The notes under the pieces are model-generated. The model was given only the letters and a program-made list of their open reading frames with translations, was not told the DNA's origin and did not search any database. From contig CAJBBX010000078.1 of assembly GCA_903951425.1 (NCBI GenBank), forward strand, positions 1 through 55,279: a stretch of DNA of 55,279 nucleotides, read 5' to 3'. How positions within the stretch are numbered: the stretch's first letter is position 1; every line of letters begins with the position of its first letter. A program made the translations under genes and the position numbers. The DNA is from an uncultured Chthonomonas sp. Its GTDB lineage: Bacteria; Armatimonadota; Chthonomonadetes; Chthonomonadales; CAJBBX01. Below are positions 25,435-34,503 of this stretch, one piece after another.

Positions 25435-27185
25435 GGTTTGGCCCCGCCGCCATAGTGCTGCTTGAAGAGGGTAAAGAAGATCGGCAGGCTGACCAGCTCG
25501 ATCTCCTCGTCGGGGTACTTGGCCCTGAAGCCGTCCACAACGGCCTGGATCTGGCTGGGCGTTACCCAGACGCAACGCCAGTAGGTAAAGCCTGGCTCGT
25601 CCGGCTTGCGCGCCTGGACCATGTCGTGGAGCACCCTGACGCTGTAGTCCGTGTTGTTCGGGTCCATGTGGTTGATGAGCCGAACGACGGGCATGCCCTT
25701 CCAGACGTGCGGGTCCGGGTGGCGGCCTTTGCGCTCGTGCATATCGTCCACGATGGTGGCGAAGCCGCCGGGCGAGAACTTGAGGAAGGCGTCCTTCACC
25801 GCCGGCGAGGGCTGGTCCCAGTCCAGCACCATGCCGGAGATGCTCATGTCGGCCTCGCGGTAGAAGCGGAGGTTGTGGCTCACCAGCAACGGCAGGTTCC
25901 CCGGCAGCACACGGTTGGGGTTGATGTAGCCCGCACAACTGGCGTCCGCCACGAAGTGGTCGTTGGGCGTGGCGGTCTGGTAGAAGCTCGAGATGATGTC
26001 GGGGTAGGTCTCCAGCAGGTTCGGGTTGATGCCCCAACTGAGCGGCAGGGCTCCGCGCTTCGGGTCCTCCCAGTTCTTGGGCAGAAAGTGGTAGAGCGGA
26101 TAGGCCGAGTCGTAGTCGGCCATGAGGATCGCGACGTAGTTGGTGTTCCTGAGCTTGGGCGCCGGCGTCGCCGAAGGCTTGGGCTGCTTGAGGGGCTTCC
26201 GCGGCGCGTGGCGGTGGAACGACTGGTTGTAGCAGAACTCGGTGGCGGTGTTCTGGTAGCAGTTGTAGGGCGAGATGAGCCAGACCGTCTGCCACTCGGT
26301 GGGCACGGGATCGTGCTTGCTGACGTGCTCGGGCATGTTGGCGTACTTCCAGAAGCTGAAGAAGCCGGTGAGTTCGGTCATCTGGCGGCCGCGGGCCTGC
26401 TTCTGCGTGGCGGCCAGGATCATCTCGTAGGTAGCGAGATCGGTCCCGAGGGCCTGACCGGGGTCGTCGCCCGGCTTCTCGTCGCCCCAGGGCGACAGGT
26501 CGAAGACGAACGAGCGGTTCATCACGGCCCAGTCACGCACGATGTTGTAGGCGTTCTGCCCGGCAGGGCGGTCGGCAACCGCATCGGTGAAGAGGCTGAG
26601 CCAGTGCGGCGAGCACTTGCCGGTCTCGATGAACTGCCGGACGGCCCACCGGTACGCATCGTTCTTCTTGCTGCCCGTCTCCGCACCTGTGAACATGCCC
26701 CGGAAGTCGCGCAAGACCCGCAGGCCCCAGCGCCGGAGGAACTTGTCCGCCATGGCCGGGCTGAGAACCACCGCGTTCTCGACGCCCGCTGCCGTAGTGG
26801 CAACGTTCACCGTGGCGGGGACCTCGGGATCCCAGATCACGGCGCCCTTCACCTTGGGCTTCGCCAGGGCGAAGACAGCGTCGAGCGTACCGACCCTCAC
26901 CTGCTCACGCCCGTGCAGCCACTGCCCGTCGGCCACCAGTCGATCAAGCCAGTACTTCGGCCGCCCGTAGCCGGGGTTGTCGACATACAGGAGGGGCTGA
27001 GCCCGGTTGATCAAGCCCTGCAGCGAAACCAGCGTCGTGACCTCATCGTACGCCTCGGGGCCCTTGGCATTGGGATCGAGGGCGTAGACGTAGATCGGCG
27101 GACGAACCGTGCCCGGGAGCGCCGAGGCGCGCATGGCCGGCGCACATACGAGCCCTACGAGCAGCGATGCCAGGCAGAGGGTCAT
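25431..27185 (-). CDS. GxGYxYP-family putative glycoside hydrolase, paralogue 1
   Basis: A 584-residue protein. It has a signal peptide (about 1-22), then an N-terminal Rossmann-like part (EVTTLVSLQGLINRAQPLLY) and a C-terminal barrel-like half (TNYVAILMADYDSAYPLYHF, then LPLSWGINPNLLETYPDIIS). These match the two-domain GxGYxYP family, whose activity is unproven but which is usually found in sugar-degradation loci. The family signature is degenerate here: CAGYINP, lacking the first Gly and the second Tyr. The ATG at 27185 follows AGGAGA. It is the first gene of a two-gene operon with the GH42-like gene and is divergent from the helical glycosidase gene at 27383. Another copy lies at 32007. 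Confidence 0.75.
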   Translation of the reverse strand: MTLCLASLLVGLVCAPAMRASALPGTVRPPIYVYALDPNAKGPEAYDEVTTLVSLQGLINRAQPLLYVDNPGYGRPKYWLDRLVADGQWLHGREQVRVGTLDAVFALAKPKVKGAVIWDPEVPATVNVATTAAGVENAVVLSPAMADKFLRRWGLRVLRDFRGMFTGAETGSKKNDAYRWAVRQFIETGKCSPHWLSLFTDAVADRPAGQNAYNIVRDWAVMNRSFVFDLSPWGDEKPGDDPGQALGTDLATYEMILAATQKQARGRQMTELTGFFSFWKYANMPEHVSKHDPVPTEWQTVWLISPYNCYQNTATEFCYNQSFHRHAPRKPLKQPKPSATPAPKLRNTNYVAILMADYDSAYPLYHFLPKNWEDPKRGALPLSWGINPNLLETYPDIISSFYQTATPNDHFVADASCAGYINPNRVLPGNLPLLVSHNLRFYREADMSISGMVLDWDQPSPAVKDAFLKFSPGGFATIVDDMHERKGRHPDPHVWKGMPVVRLINHMDPNNTDYSVRVLHDMVQARKPDEPGFTYWRCVWVTPSQIQAVVDGFRAKYPDEEIELVSLPIFFTLFKQHYGGGAKP

Positions 27186-27245
27186 TCGAGGTCTCCTGTT
27201 AGGTGGGGCTACCGTGGCCGGCGCGCGGCGACATGCCGCACACCG

Positions 27246-27264
27246 GGACTATACCGCGCCGAGC
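27246..27264. repeat. 19-base repeat, copy 2, in a divergent promoter region
   Basis: Identical to 15314-15332. The minus strand reads GGTATAGT (TATAGT at 27253-27248), a -10-like box 63 bases upstream of the GxGYxYP gene start. Just beyond it, TATACT at 27278-27283 could be the -10 for the plus-strand gene at 27383. No good -35 boxes are seen, so another sigma factor or an activator may be involved. Confidence 0.5.
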
Positions 27265-27382
27265 GCCTCCGCTCCGATATACTGAGTGCAACCCGGCGTG
27301 ATCCACGCACTGGGCGGGCCGAGTTACCTACCATGGGAAGCCGCGCACCGGCCAGGCGGTCCGCGGCATAGGAGCCAATGCC

Positions 27383-28957
27383 ATGCCCGTTGCCCTGCTC
27401 GCCCTGCTCTGCCTCTCCGGGGCGCCACGCACCATCGATCCGCCCGCAGCCGACACCTCCCCCGAGGCCTTCTTCGTCAGGGCGGCGCAGTACCGCAAGG
27501 CCCCGCCCGGCCTGGCCGCCGCCTCGGGCAAGACGCTGGTCCGGGCAGCGCGATTCCTCATGGCCGATACCGGGATCGAGAACAACGCGATCCGCGACGC
27601 GGCCGGCCGGAAGGCGCCGCCCTACACCTACCATGCGGTGATCGACGACGACAACCGCTTCTCCTACCGGGTCGCCTACCCCGCGTTCCACCACGCGTAC
27701 CTGGTGGAGGCGTTCCTCAACTACTACACCTACTCCGGTAACGCCGAGGCGCTCCGGCGGGCTCGCGAACTGGCAGACTGGACCATCGCACACAGCACGC
27801 CGGCCGGCTGGAAGTGGCCGCATCTGCCCTGGAGCACCTACGAGGAGGGCAAGCCCGGCGGCCTCGAGGACAAGGACAACCTGCAGCCTGACAAGGTCGG
27901 CTATATGGGTCTCTCCTATACCCGGCTGTATGAGGTGACCGGTGAGCGCCGCTACCTGGAGGCCGCCAAGGCCGCCGCCACGACGCTTGTGGCGCATCAG
28001 GCGTGGGACGGCAGTTGGCCCTTCCGGGTGAACCCACGGACGGGCGACGTCTTCCAGCAGTACACGGCCGCCCTGTACATGAACGTAGCGTTCCTTGATA
28101 AGATGCACGCCCTGACCGGCGACCGTGACTACAAGAACGGTCAGATCGCGGCGTGGATGTGGATGCTCCGCAACCCGGTCCGCACGGGCAACTGGTCCGG
28201 CCTCTACGAGGACATCCCCAAGGGGAGCGACTCGCAGGTCCACTACTCGCCGCTGCAGACGATCCGCCTCCTGCTCCGTTACCGCACCCCTATCAACGGC
28301 GCCTCGTACCTCGCCAAGGCGCGGCGGCTGTTCGATGAGACACTGGACGGGCTGGCGTTCCACGACCGGGAGATAGGCCTCATCCTCCGCGAGCAGACCG
28401 GCTACCTGGCCGCCACGCCGAGCTCCACCATGAACTGGTCGGTGATGGCCGCCGAGTTCTTCCTCACCACAGGTGATGAGCGCTTCCGCACCACGACACT
28501 GGAAGCCCTCCGCATGGTGACGCGCTACGGACTGAAACCCGACGGCAGGACCCACAACACAGTGCTCGGCGGATGGATGTACGGCGACGGCGGAAGCTGG
28601 TACAGCCTGACCAGCCCGGTGGTCCGTTATATCACCCAGGATATGGGTTGCCTACCGGAACTGGCGCCCGACGGCGAGACCCACCTGCTGCGTAGCGCCA
28701 CGCAGATCCGGAGCATTAGCTACCGGCCCGGGGCCATCCGGTACACGTCCCTCACCGACAGCCTGGAGCTGCTGAAGCTGGCCTCGCCGCCGCGCTCGGT
28801 TCGGTGTGGGGCGAGGGCGCTGCCGATCCTGGCTAAGCTACCGCCGACGGGCGACGGATGCGCCTATGACCCGCGCAGCCGCGTGCTGCTGGTGCGCCAT
28901 GCCACCCCCGACGTCGAAGTGCTGTTAACCGCCAACCGCCAAGGAGCAACGCGATGA
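27383..28957 (+). CDS. Six-hairpin (alpha/alpha-barrel) glycosidase-like protein
   Basis: A 524-residue, mostly helical protein. It shows repeated helix-hairpin units of the six-hairpin glycosidase superfamily: AYLVEAFLNYYTYSGNAEAL, VGYMGLSYTRLYEVTGERRY (likely near residue 172), and WSVMAAEFFLTTGDERFRTT. A C-terminal beta-rich stretch follows from about 440. Superfamily members hydrolyse or lyse polysaccharides, but I see no motif that fixes the family or the catalytic acid. The N-terminus is short and weakly hydrophobic, so export is uncertain. The ATG at 27383 has GGAG nine bases upstream. Its stop overlaps the next start (ATGA), beginning a four-gene operon to about 34 kb. Confidence 0.65.
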   Translation: MPVALLALLCLSGAPRTIDPPAADTSPEAFFVRAAQYRKAPPGLAAASGKTLVRAARFLMADTGIENNAIRDAAGRKAPPYTYHAVIDDDNRFSYRVAYPAFHHAYLVEAFLNYYTYSGNAEALRRARELADWTIAHSTPAGWKWPHLPWSTYEEGKPGGLEDKDNLQPDKVGYMGLSYTRLYEVTGERRYLEAAKAAATTLVAHQAWDGSWPFRVNPRTGDVFQQYTAALYMNVAFLDKMHALTGDRDYKNGQIAAWMWMLRNPVRTGNWSGLYEDIPKGSDSQVHYSPLQTIRLLLRYRTPINGASYLAKARRLFDETLDGLAFHDREIGLILREQTGYLAATPSSTMNWSVMAAEFFLTTGDERFRTTTLEALRMVTRYGLKPDGRTHNTVLGGWMYGDGGSWYSLTSPVVRYITQDMGCLPELAPDGETHLLRSATQIRSISYRPGAIRYTSLTDSLELLKLASPPRSVRCGARALPILAKLPPTGDGCAYDPRSRVLLVRHATPDVEVLLTANRQGATR

Positions 28958-31176
28958 TCCCCGTCTGCCTCTGGAGCTGGGCCGCCGCTCCCACGCCGGC
29001 CGCCACCACGCAGGATGTGCCGTTCGCCCAAGAGACCGCACGGAAGCTCCGCGTGGCCCCATCCCCCGCCGCTAACGACGTCCGCGCGATCGCCCTGGCG
29101 CCGACCGGCGAGGTCTGGGTCGCCACGCGGGCCGGTCTGTTCGCGCTCAAGCCCGGCGAGGCGACGTGGCGAGCCGCCATGCCCGAGTCCGAGGCGGGAC
29201 CGGCGCTGTCGGTGGCCTGCGACGGCCACGGCGGCGTCTGGGCCGGGGCCTGGAACGGGCTCTACCGGGGTGAGCCAGACGGCACGTTGGCCCGCGTGAC
29301 CGGCATCGACGCGCCGGTCGCGCTGGTGACCATTGTGCCGGGAGGCGTCCGGGCCATGGGCCCCGACGGCAGCTGGAGCGTGAAGGGCGACCGCGTGGAG
29401 CGGCTCAGCCTAAGCACAGCGACGAGCTTCCGGTCGGCCACGGTGGACCGCGACGGCTCGCTCTGGGTGGCCACCGAAGTGGGCCTGTACCAGCTTACGG
29501 AGCGCGGAGCGCACCTCCTCCGGGGCGGCCGCGAGGTGGTCAGCTCGTCAGTGCGCGCCGTGGCCACGGCTCCCGACGGCGCCGTTTGGGCCGGATGCCT
29601 GGGCGGCATCAGCGTGCTGCGAGATGGCAAGCGCGCCGGGACCATCACTCCGAAGCAGGGCCTGCCCTGCTCCTCGGTCACGGCGCTGGCCTTCGGACCA
29701 CAGGGCGAGATGTGGGTAGGCACGCCCATCGGCGCGGCGCGGTATGGCGGCAAGACCTGGTCCCTGCGGCACGGCCTGCGGTGGCTTCCCTCCGACGAGG
29801 TGCGCGGCATCGCCGTGGCGCCCGACGGCGCCGCCTGGGTCGCCACGTCCGACGGCGTCTCGGTCATCAGCCGGGCGCCCATGACGCTGGCCGAGAAGGC
29901 CCGGCGCTTCCTGGAAGTCTGCTACGCCCGCCACATCCGGGAGCCGGGGCTCGTAGAGAAGGTCGCGCTGGACCCGCCCGGAGACCTGGCATCATGGAAG
30001 CCGCGCGACGACGACAACGACGGCCAGTACACCGCCATGTACCTCGCCATGGAGTCCTACCGCTACGCCGTCACCCGCGACCCGGTGGCCCAGGAGGCCG
30101 CGCGGCGGGCCTTCCGCGCCCTGAAGTTCCTGCAGACCGTGACGGGCACGCCGGGCTTCGTGGCCCGAACCGTCGTACCGGCGAACTGGACCGGCATGGC
30201 CGACCCGAACGAGGTGAGGGAGCCTCAGCAGGTGGCCGACGAGCGGGCCCGCGACCCGCGATCGAAGTACGTGCCGGTGCGGTGGCGCCCCTCCGCCGAC
30301 GGCGAGTGGCTCTGGAAGGGCGACACGAGTAGCGACGAGATCACCGGCCACTACTACGGCTACACCTCCTTCTACGACCTGGCGGCGAACGAGGAAGACA
30401 AGGTCGAGGTCCGTGAGCATGTGCGCCGGGTCACTGACGGCATCATCGGCAATGGACTGACGCTGGTCGATATCGACGGCCGCCACACGCGCTGGGCCGT
30501 CTGGGCCCCAGAGCGGCTCACCGGCGACGGCAACTGGCGCCCCGAGAGCGGCATTAACGCGGTGGAGATCCTCTCCTACCTGAAGACCGCCCACCACATG
30601 ACCGGCGACCCGCGCTATGACCGGCTCTACCAGGAGCTCTACCACAAGCGCGGCTACGCCAAGCTGGTAGACCAAGCCAAGACGGTCGACCCGGCATGGC
30701 GGACGCATATCGACGACGAGTTGCTGGCGCTGGCCCTTCCGGCCCTGCTCCGGCACGAGGCGGACCCCGCGAAGCTCCAGCGCTACCGCCGCGTCACGCG
30801 GACGTGGTACCGATCCGTCGACCGCGACGGTTGCCCGCTCTTCGACTACACCCTCGCCATGGCCACGGGATCGCCGCCGGACACGCACGACTCGCTCCGC
30901 TTCCTGCGCGAGGCCCCCATGGACCTGGTCCGCTGGCGCATGGACAACAGCCGGCGCGAGGACATCGCGCTCGTCCGCTCGCCGGAGCCCGAGGTTCTGC
31001 AGACCAGCCGCCTGCTCTCGCCAGCCGAGACCTGCGTCATGCGCTGGGACAACCACCCGTTCGAAGTGGTGCAAGGCGACGGCGGCGCCACCGAGAGCGA
31101 CGGCGTGTTCTGGCTCCTGCCCTACTGGATGGGCCGGTATATGGGACTGATCGGCGAGGCGGCCAGTGGAGGCTGA
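28954..31176 (+). CDS. Reg_prop-like beta-propeller fused to a helical glycosidase-like domain
   Basis: A 740-residue protein in two parts. Residues about 35-310 hold roughly six blades of the two-component-regulator propeller type, each with a D/P-G-x-x-W-x-A/G core (SSVRAVATAPDGAVWAGCLG; DEVRGIAVAPDGAAWVATSD). Residues about 320-740 are helical and resemble the preceding gene's hairpin fold (DNDGQYTAMYLAMESYRYAV; GINAVEILSYLKTAHHMTGD). Such propellers usually form the sensor part of hybrid histidine kinases, so their fusion to an enzyme-like domain is unusual. The start overlaps the upstream stop by four bases. A weak signal segment may be present (MIPVCLWSWAAAPTPAA). No catalytic residue can be assigned. 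Confidence 0.65.
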   Translation: MIPVCLWSWAAAPTPAATTQDVPFAQETARKLRVAPSPAANDVRAIALAPTGEVWVATRAGLFALKPGEATWRAAMPESEAGPALSVACDGHGGVWAGAWNGLYRGEPDGTLARVTGIDAPVALVTIVPGGVRAMGPDGSWSVKGDRVERLSLSTATSFRSATVDRDGSLWVATEVGLYQLTERGAHLLRGGREVVSSSVRAVATAPDGAVWAGCLGGISVLRDGKRAGTITPKQGLPCSSVTALAFGPQGEMWVGTPIGAARYGGKTWSLRHGLRWLPSDEVRGIAVAPDGAAWVATSDGVSVISRAPMTLAEKARRFLEVCYARHIREPGLVEKVALDPPGDLASWKPRDDDNDGQYTAMYLAMESYRYAVTRDPVAQEAARRAFRALKFLQTVTGTPGFVARTVVPANWTGMADPNEVREPQQVADERARDPRSKYVPVRWRPSADGEWLWKGDTSSDEITGHYYGYTSFYDLAANEEDKVEVREHVRRVTDGIIGNGLTLVDIDGRHTRWAVWAPERLTGDGNWRPESGINAVEILSYLKTAHHMTGDPRYDRLYQELYHKRGYAKLVDQAKTVDPAWRTHIDDELLALALPALLRHEADPAKLQRYRRVTRTWYRSVDRDGCPLFDYTLAMATGSPPDTHDSLRFLREAPMDLVRWRMDNSRREDIALVRSPEPEVLQTSRLLSPAETCVMRWDNHPFEVVQGDGGATESDGVFWLLPYWMGRYMGLIGEAASGG

Positions 31177-31201
31177 AACACCTCTCCGCCATAATGAGGG
31201 C

Positions 31202-32005
31202 ATGGCAAGCATCGTCCAACGAACCACCTACCATGCCGTCTACGATGAGAGCGTGCTCGACGCGCTCCGCTTCGCCTTGGAGAACGGCTTCTCTGGGGTG
31301 CAGGCGGCCGCCGAGTTGCCGCACCTGTCGCCGTTACTCATGTCGCCCGCGGTGAAGCAGGAGACGGCCGAGTACCGCCGCCGGCACGGACTGCTCCTCT
31401 CGCTGCATGCGCCCGATGACGCCGCGGGCCTCTGCTGCCTGGACCCGGACCTGGACGCCGCGGCATTGACCTACCTGACGCGGCTCTTCAATGCCGCCGA
31501 AGAACTGGGCGTCCACTGCGTGACGCTCCACGTCGGCGCCACGCCGCAGTTCGGCACCGATGAGGCGGAGCCGCGCACGCTGCCTGAGCCGGCGCGGGCC
31601 GCCATGCTCGCCACGCTGGAGGCCAACCTCCGCAGAGTGGCAGGCATGGCCGCGGGCCGCTGCCTGGCCTGCATCGAGAACCAGGGGCTGGACGATGCGA
31701 TGGCATCCCGGCTCCGACCCCTGGTGCGGAAGCACTGGCTCTGGCTCGCCCATGACCTGGCCAAGCCCGACCCCGGTGGCTTCTTCGCGCAGCACGCGTG
31801 GGCGGTGCGGCAGGTACACCTGCACGTGAGGGCCGCGGACGGCCGCTCCCATGCCGCGTTGGGGCCGGGCTGCGAGAGCCTGCTCGCCCACTTCCGGCGG
31901 CTGGAGCAGCACGACGTACGCGAGTACTGCATTGAGGTCCGCCCCCGCGAGCGGGCCCTGGCATCGCTTACCTGGCTTCGCGAAGCCACGGAACAGGAGG
32001 GCTGA
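31202..32005 (+). CDS. Sugar phosphate isomerase/epimerase-like TIM-barrel protein
   Basis: A 267-residue protein of the xylose-isomerase-like/AP-endonuclease-2 fold. Typical stretches are LDALRFALENGFSGVQAAAE (first strand and helix), LLLSLHAPDD, GVHCVTLHVGA, CLACIENQG (Glu as metal ligand), HWLWLAHDLAKPDPGG and VRQVHLHVRAADGRSHAALG. These enzymes interconvert sugars or act on related substrates using a divalent metal. There is no signal peptide, so it is probably cytoplasmic. The ATG at 31202 is chosen because it gives the usual N-terminus; a GTG at 31166, overlapping the upstream gene, is an alternative with its own GAGG site. It lies within a four-gene operon, two bases before the next start. 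Confidence 0.8.
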   Translation: MASIVQRTTYHAVYDESVLDALRFALENGFSGVQAAAELPHLSPLLMSPAVKQETAEYRRRHGLLLSLHAPDDAAGLCCLDPDLDAAALTYLTRLFNAAEELGVHCVTLHVGATPQFGTDEAEPRTLPEPARAAMLATLEANLRRVAGMAAGRCLACIENQGLDDAMASRLRPLVRKHWLWLAHDLAKPDPGGFFAQHAWAVRQVHLHVRAADGRSHAALGPGCESLLAHFRRLEQHDVREYCIEVRPRERALASLTWLREATEQEG

Positions 32006-32006
32006 C

Positions 32007-34085
32007 ATGGGAGCCGCGCTCGGTCTACTCGGCGCTATCTGCGCCATGGCGCCGGTGACACCGGGAGCCGGGAAGGCGCCGATCCTGCACCGGTACTGGC
32101 CCCTCTACCCTCGACCGAAGACGCTCGTGGTCGTCCGCGACGTGCCCGACCGCCAGGCCGGCATGGTGCTGCACACGCTTGCCGGGCTTGTGGCCCGGGA
32201 AGCCTCACGGGGCGGCAGCGAGATGGTCTGGGGCGACCTCGACCATCCGGCCTACCTGCTCTGGCGCCGCGAGATGCTGAAACGAACCGGTGCGAAGGCG
32301 GTGACGCTGCCGCTCTGGGAGGCCGTGAGGCGCGCACGTGCGCGCGGGGTCGTGCGCGGGTACATCCTGTTTCGCTATGACGCCTCCGACCGGCCCTTCC
32401 ACCAGCTCGGTGAGGTAGATGCCTCGGCCAACGTCGCCACGTCGCTCTGCGCCTCGCTCGGGGCGATTGCGGTGCCGGAGGGGCTGGAAGAGACGGCCCG
32501 CGCCAGGGGCCTCCAGCGGCTACTGGACGTGCGCGGCATGACCGAGGAGCAGTGCTTCGAGGCCTACAAGGCGCGCTTCTCGCGCAAGGTCCTGGCCATG
32601 ATCGACCCGAAGGTGCAGGAGTGCCGCGCCGAGGCCGTGGCTACCGGGGCCTTCGTCATGTCACGCGAGGGGCCGCTCTACGAGAAGGCGCTGGCTCGGC
32701 TGGAGCCCGACGCGCCCATCCTTGGCTGGGGCATCGGCGACGAGCGACGGCTCACCGAGCCGAGCACGCGCTGGGGTGCCTTCCAGACCGCGACCAACTG
32801 GTGCCTCAACCTGCCGCCCCTCTCCACCGAGGCGCCCGGCAAGGGCTTCACGGCCCGCAGCCTGCAGCCCCGACCGGCCCGGAGCATCTGGGGCCTGAAG
32901 TGGGAGGACGACGTCCACTACGCCGCTTTCGTCATGTCCGACGGCGACAACGTGCAGTGGCTCATGGGCAATTTCCTCATGGGCGAGAACTCCTGGTGGG
33001 GTAGCCCCGACCGCGGACAGGCGCCCATCGGATGGACCATCTGCAACACGGACCTTGCCCAGGTCTGCCCCTACACGCTGGACTACCTGCGAACGACCGC
33101 CAAGCCCGCCGATGACTTCGTGTTGATGACCGGCGGCTACCTCTATCCGGACCTGTACGGCGCCTCGCGCCCGTCTGCCGGGGCCATGCGAACCCACGCC
33201 TCCCGCATGGCGCCCTACATGGACCTGAGCGGCATCCAGGCGCTCTCGGCCAACTTCACCGAGTGGGAATCGCCGGCCGCGCGCCGCTCCTGCGCCACCA
33301 TGGCCGAGGAGATGCCGGGGCTGGAGGGCATCCTCGCGTTCCAGTACTCACCTTACACGGCCGGCAAGGGCCAGGCATACTGGGTCCGCGGCGCCAAGCG
33401 CGAAGTGCCGGTGGTCTCGGCGCGCTATGCGATCTGGGCTAACTCACCGTTTCCCAATGACGGTGGTCCCGCGCAGGTCGCGGACTGGCTCAACGCCATG
33501 CCCGCCCGAGGCCACGTGGCAACAGAGGAGAGCTTCAGTTGGGTCATCGTCCACGCCTGGTCCTACTTCAAGCCCGGCGCGGCCGGCGGGGCGCCCGAGC
33601 CCGCACTGGGAACCGAGCCCGGCTCCGCCCGGGGCATGGCGCCGGTGGTCTGGACTGCCCAACGACTGCAGCCCCATGTGCGCCTACTCGGCCCAACGGA
33701 CCTGCTGCTGATGGTGCGCCTTCGGCTACGCTCCGCCGAGACGCTGGCGTCTGCGCTGGTCGCTCTCGGGAAGCAGATCTCCGCCCGACCCACGACGGTT
33801 GCCACGCGTGCGTCCTCTGCATCACTGACGGAGGCCCGGGCGCGGCTGGCGGCAGGGGCCTATCGGGAGTGCTTCGAGGCGGGCAAGCGGGCGGCGGCCC
33901 TGCTCAGCGGTCCTGCACCTCAGACGACGTCGGTTCCGCAGGACGGGGTCGCGAGGTCACGAGGCGCAGCAGGAGTTCGCGTTGGTTCGGGTCAAGTAGC
34001 TCCAGCGCGGCCTTCCAGGAGCGCTCCCTCTCATCTTCGGCCAGTTGGTCGGCATCCGGGTCGGGGCCGTTCGGCCGCGCCCTGA
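32007..34085 (+). CDS. GxGYxYP-family putative glycoside hydrolase, paralogue 2
   Basis: A 692-residue protein. Start ATG 32007 follows a GGAGG site and lies one base after the upstream stop. It has a weak signal segment, then the N-terminal domain (RPKTLVVVRDVPDRQAGMVL) and the catalytic-like half with VHYAAFVMSDGDNVQWLMGN and the family signature in nearly full form, TGGYLYP, near residue 380. It is the better-preserved of the two GxGYxYP genes here. The last roughly 60 residues (from about SGPAPQTT) are low in secondary structure, rich in Arg/Pro/Ser, and lie antisense to the end of the convergent gene at 33904. The natural stop may therefore have been lost. Last gene of the operon from 27383. 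Confidence 0.75.
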   Translation: MGAALGLLGAICAMAPVTPGAGKAPILHRYWPLYPRPKTLVVVRDVPDRQAGMVLHTLAGLVAREASRGGSEMVWGDLDHPAYLLWRREMLKRTGAKAVTLPLWEAVRRARARGVVRGYILFRYDASDRPFHQLGEVDASANVATSLCASLGAIAVPEGLEETARARGLQRLLDVRGMTEEQCFEAYKARFSRKVLAMIDPKVQECRAEAVATGAFVMSREGPLYEKALARLEPDAPILGWGIGDERRLTEPSTRWGAFQTATNWCLNLPPLSTEAPGKGFTARSLQPRPARSIWGLKWEDDVHYAAFVMSDGDNVQWLMGNFLMGENSWWGSPDRGQAPIGWTICNTDLAQVCPYTLDYLRTTAKPADDFVLMTGGYLYPDLYGASRPSAGAMRTHASRMAPYMDLSGIQALSANFTEWESPAARRSCATMAEEMPGLEGILAFQYSPYTAGKGQAYWVRGAKREVPVVSARYAIWANSPFPNDGGPAQVADWLNAMPARGHVATEESFSWVIVHAWSYFKPGAAGGAPEPALGTEPGSARGMAPVVWTAQRLQPHVRLLGPTDLLLMVRLRLRSAETLASALVALGKQISARPTTVATRASSASLTEARARLAAGAYRECFEAGKRAAALLSGPAPQTTSVPQDGVARSRGAAGVRVGSGQVAPARPSRSAPSHLRPVGRHPGRGRSAAP

Positions 34086-34395
34086 GGGCCGCCTTCCGCT
34101 CGAGCCAGGTGGTGTTGAGCCCTTCGACACCGCGACGCTGATCGGGCTTCAGGCGTAGCTCGCCGGCGCGATGGAGGATAAGCGCCGGCTCAGGGCGCCA
34201 CTCCAGTGCGCCTGCCGTCATCGTCAGGCCGGCGGGCGCCCCTCCGGGCCCCGCGGAGCCCTCAGTGGCAGGCTTGCGCGCCTGGTCGGTGAAGTAGCCC
34301 ACCATCAGGACGATCACCGCCCCCACGATCCCCATGATCGTGCCCGGCCCGAAGATGAGCCTCCGCCCCGCTTGCCCGCCTCCGCCCTCGGCCAT
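33904..34395 (-). CDS. Single-pass membrane protein with Spy/LTXXQ-like motifs
   Basis: A 163-residue protein. Start ATG 34395 follows a GGAGG site; upstream in-frame codons are not needed. A Gly-rich cytoplasmic start precedes one membrane segment (about 18-36, GTIMGIVGAVIVLMVGYFT). The outer part carries two L-x-P-x-Q motifs, LKPDQRR and LLDPNQREL, spaced like the LTXXQ pair of Spy/CpxP-type periplasmic chaperones and heavy-metal sensors, with an acidic helix between them (DADQLAEDERERSWKAALEL). That similarity is weak, so the function is tentative. Its last 182 bases overlap the 3' end of the convergent GxGYxYP gene. Confidence 0.55.
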   Translation of the reverse strand: MAEGGGGQAGRRLIFGPGTIMGIVGAVIVLMVGYFTDQARKPATEGSAGPGGAPAGLTMTAGALEWRPEPALILHRAGELRLKPDQRRGVEGLNTTWLERKAALRARPNGPDPDADQLAEDERERSWKAALELLDPNQRELLLRLVTSRPRPAEPTSSEVQDR

Positions 34396-34503
34396 GGCCC
34401 CCTCCAGATAGATGCGTGGTGGCATGTGCGCCCATCTTGCCCAGGATATGGTACTCCTTAAGCCCGGTGGCTGAGGAGTACCCAGGGCCAACCGACGGTA
34501 CAC

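Noticed and set aside
15314-27264. The 19-base repeat pair as ends of a mobile element
   Set aside because: Both copies are in the same orientation but enclose unrelated ordinary genes with no transposase or target duplication.
25455-27371. A 638-codon plus-strand frame
   Set aside because: Antisense to the GxGYxYP gene; repetitive Val/Gly/Arg composition and no start signal.
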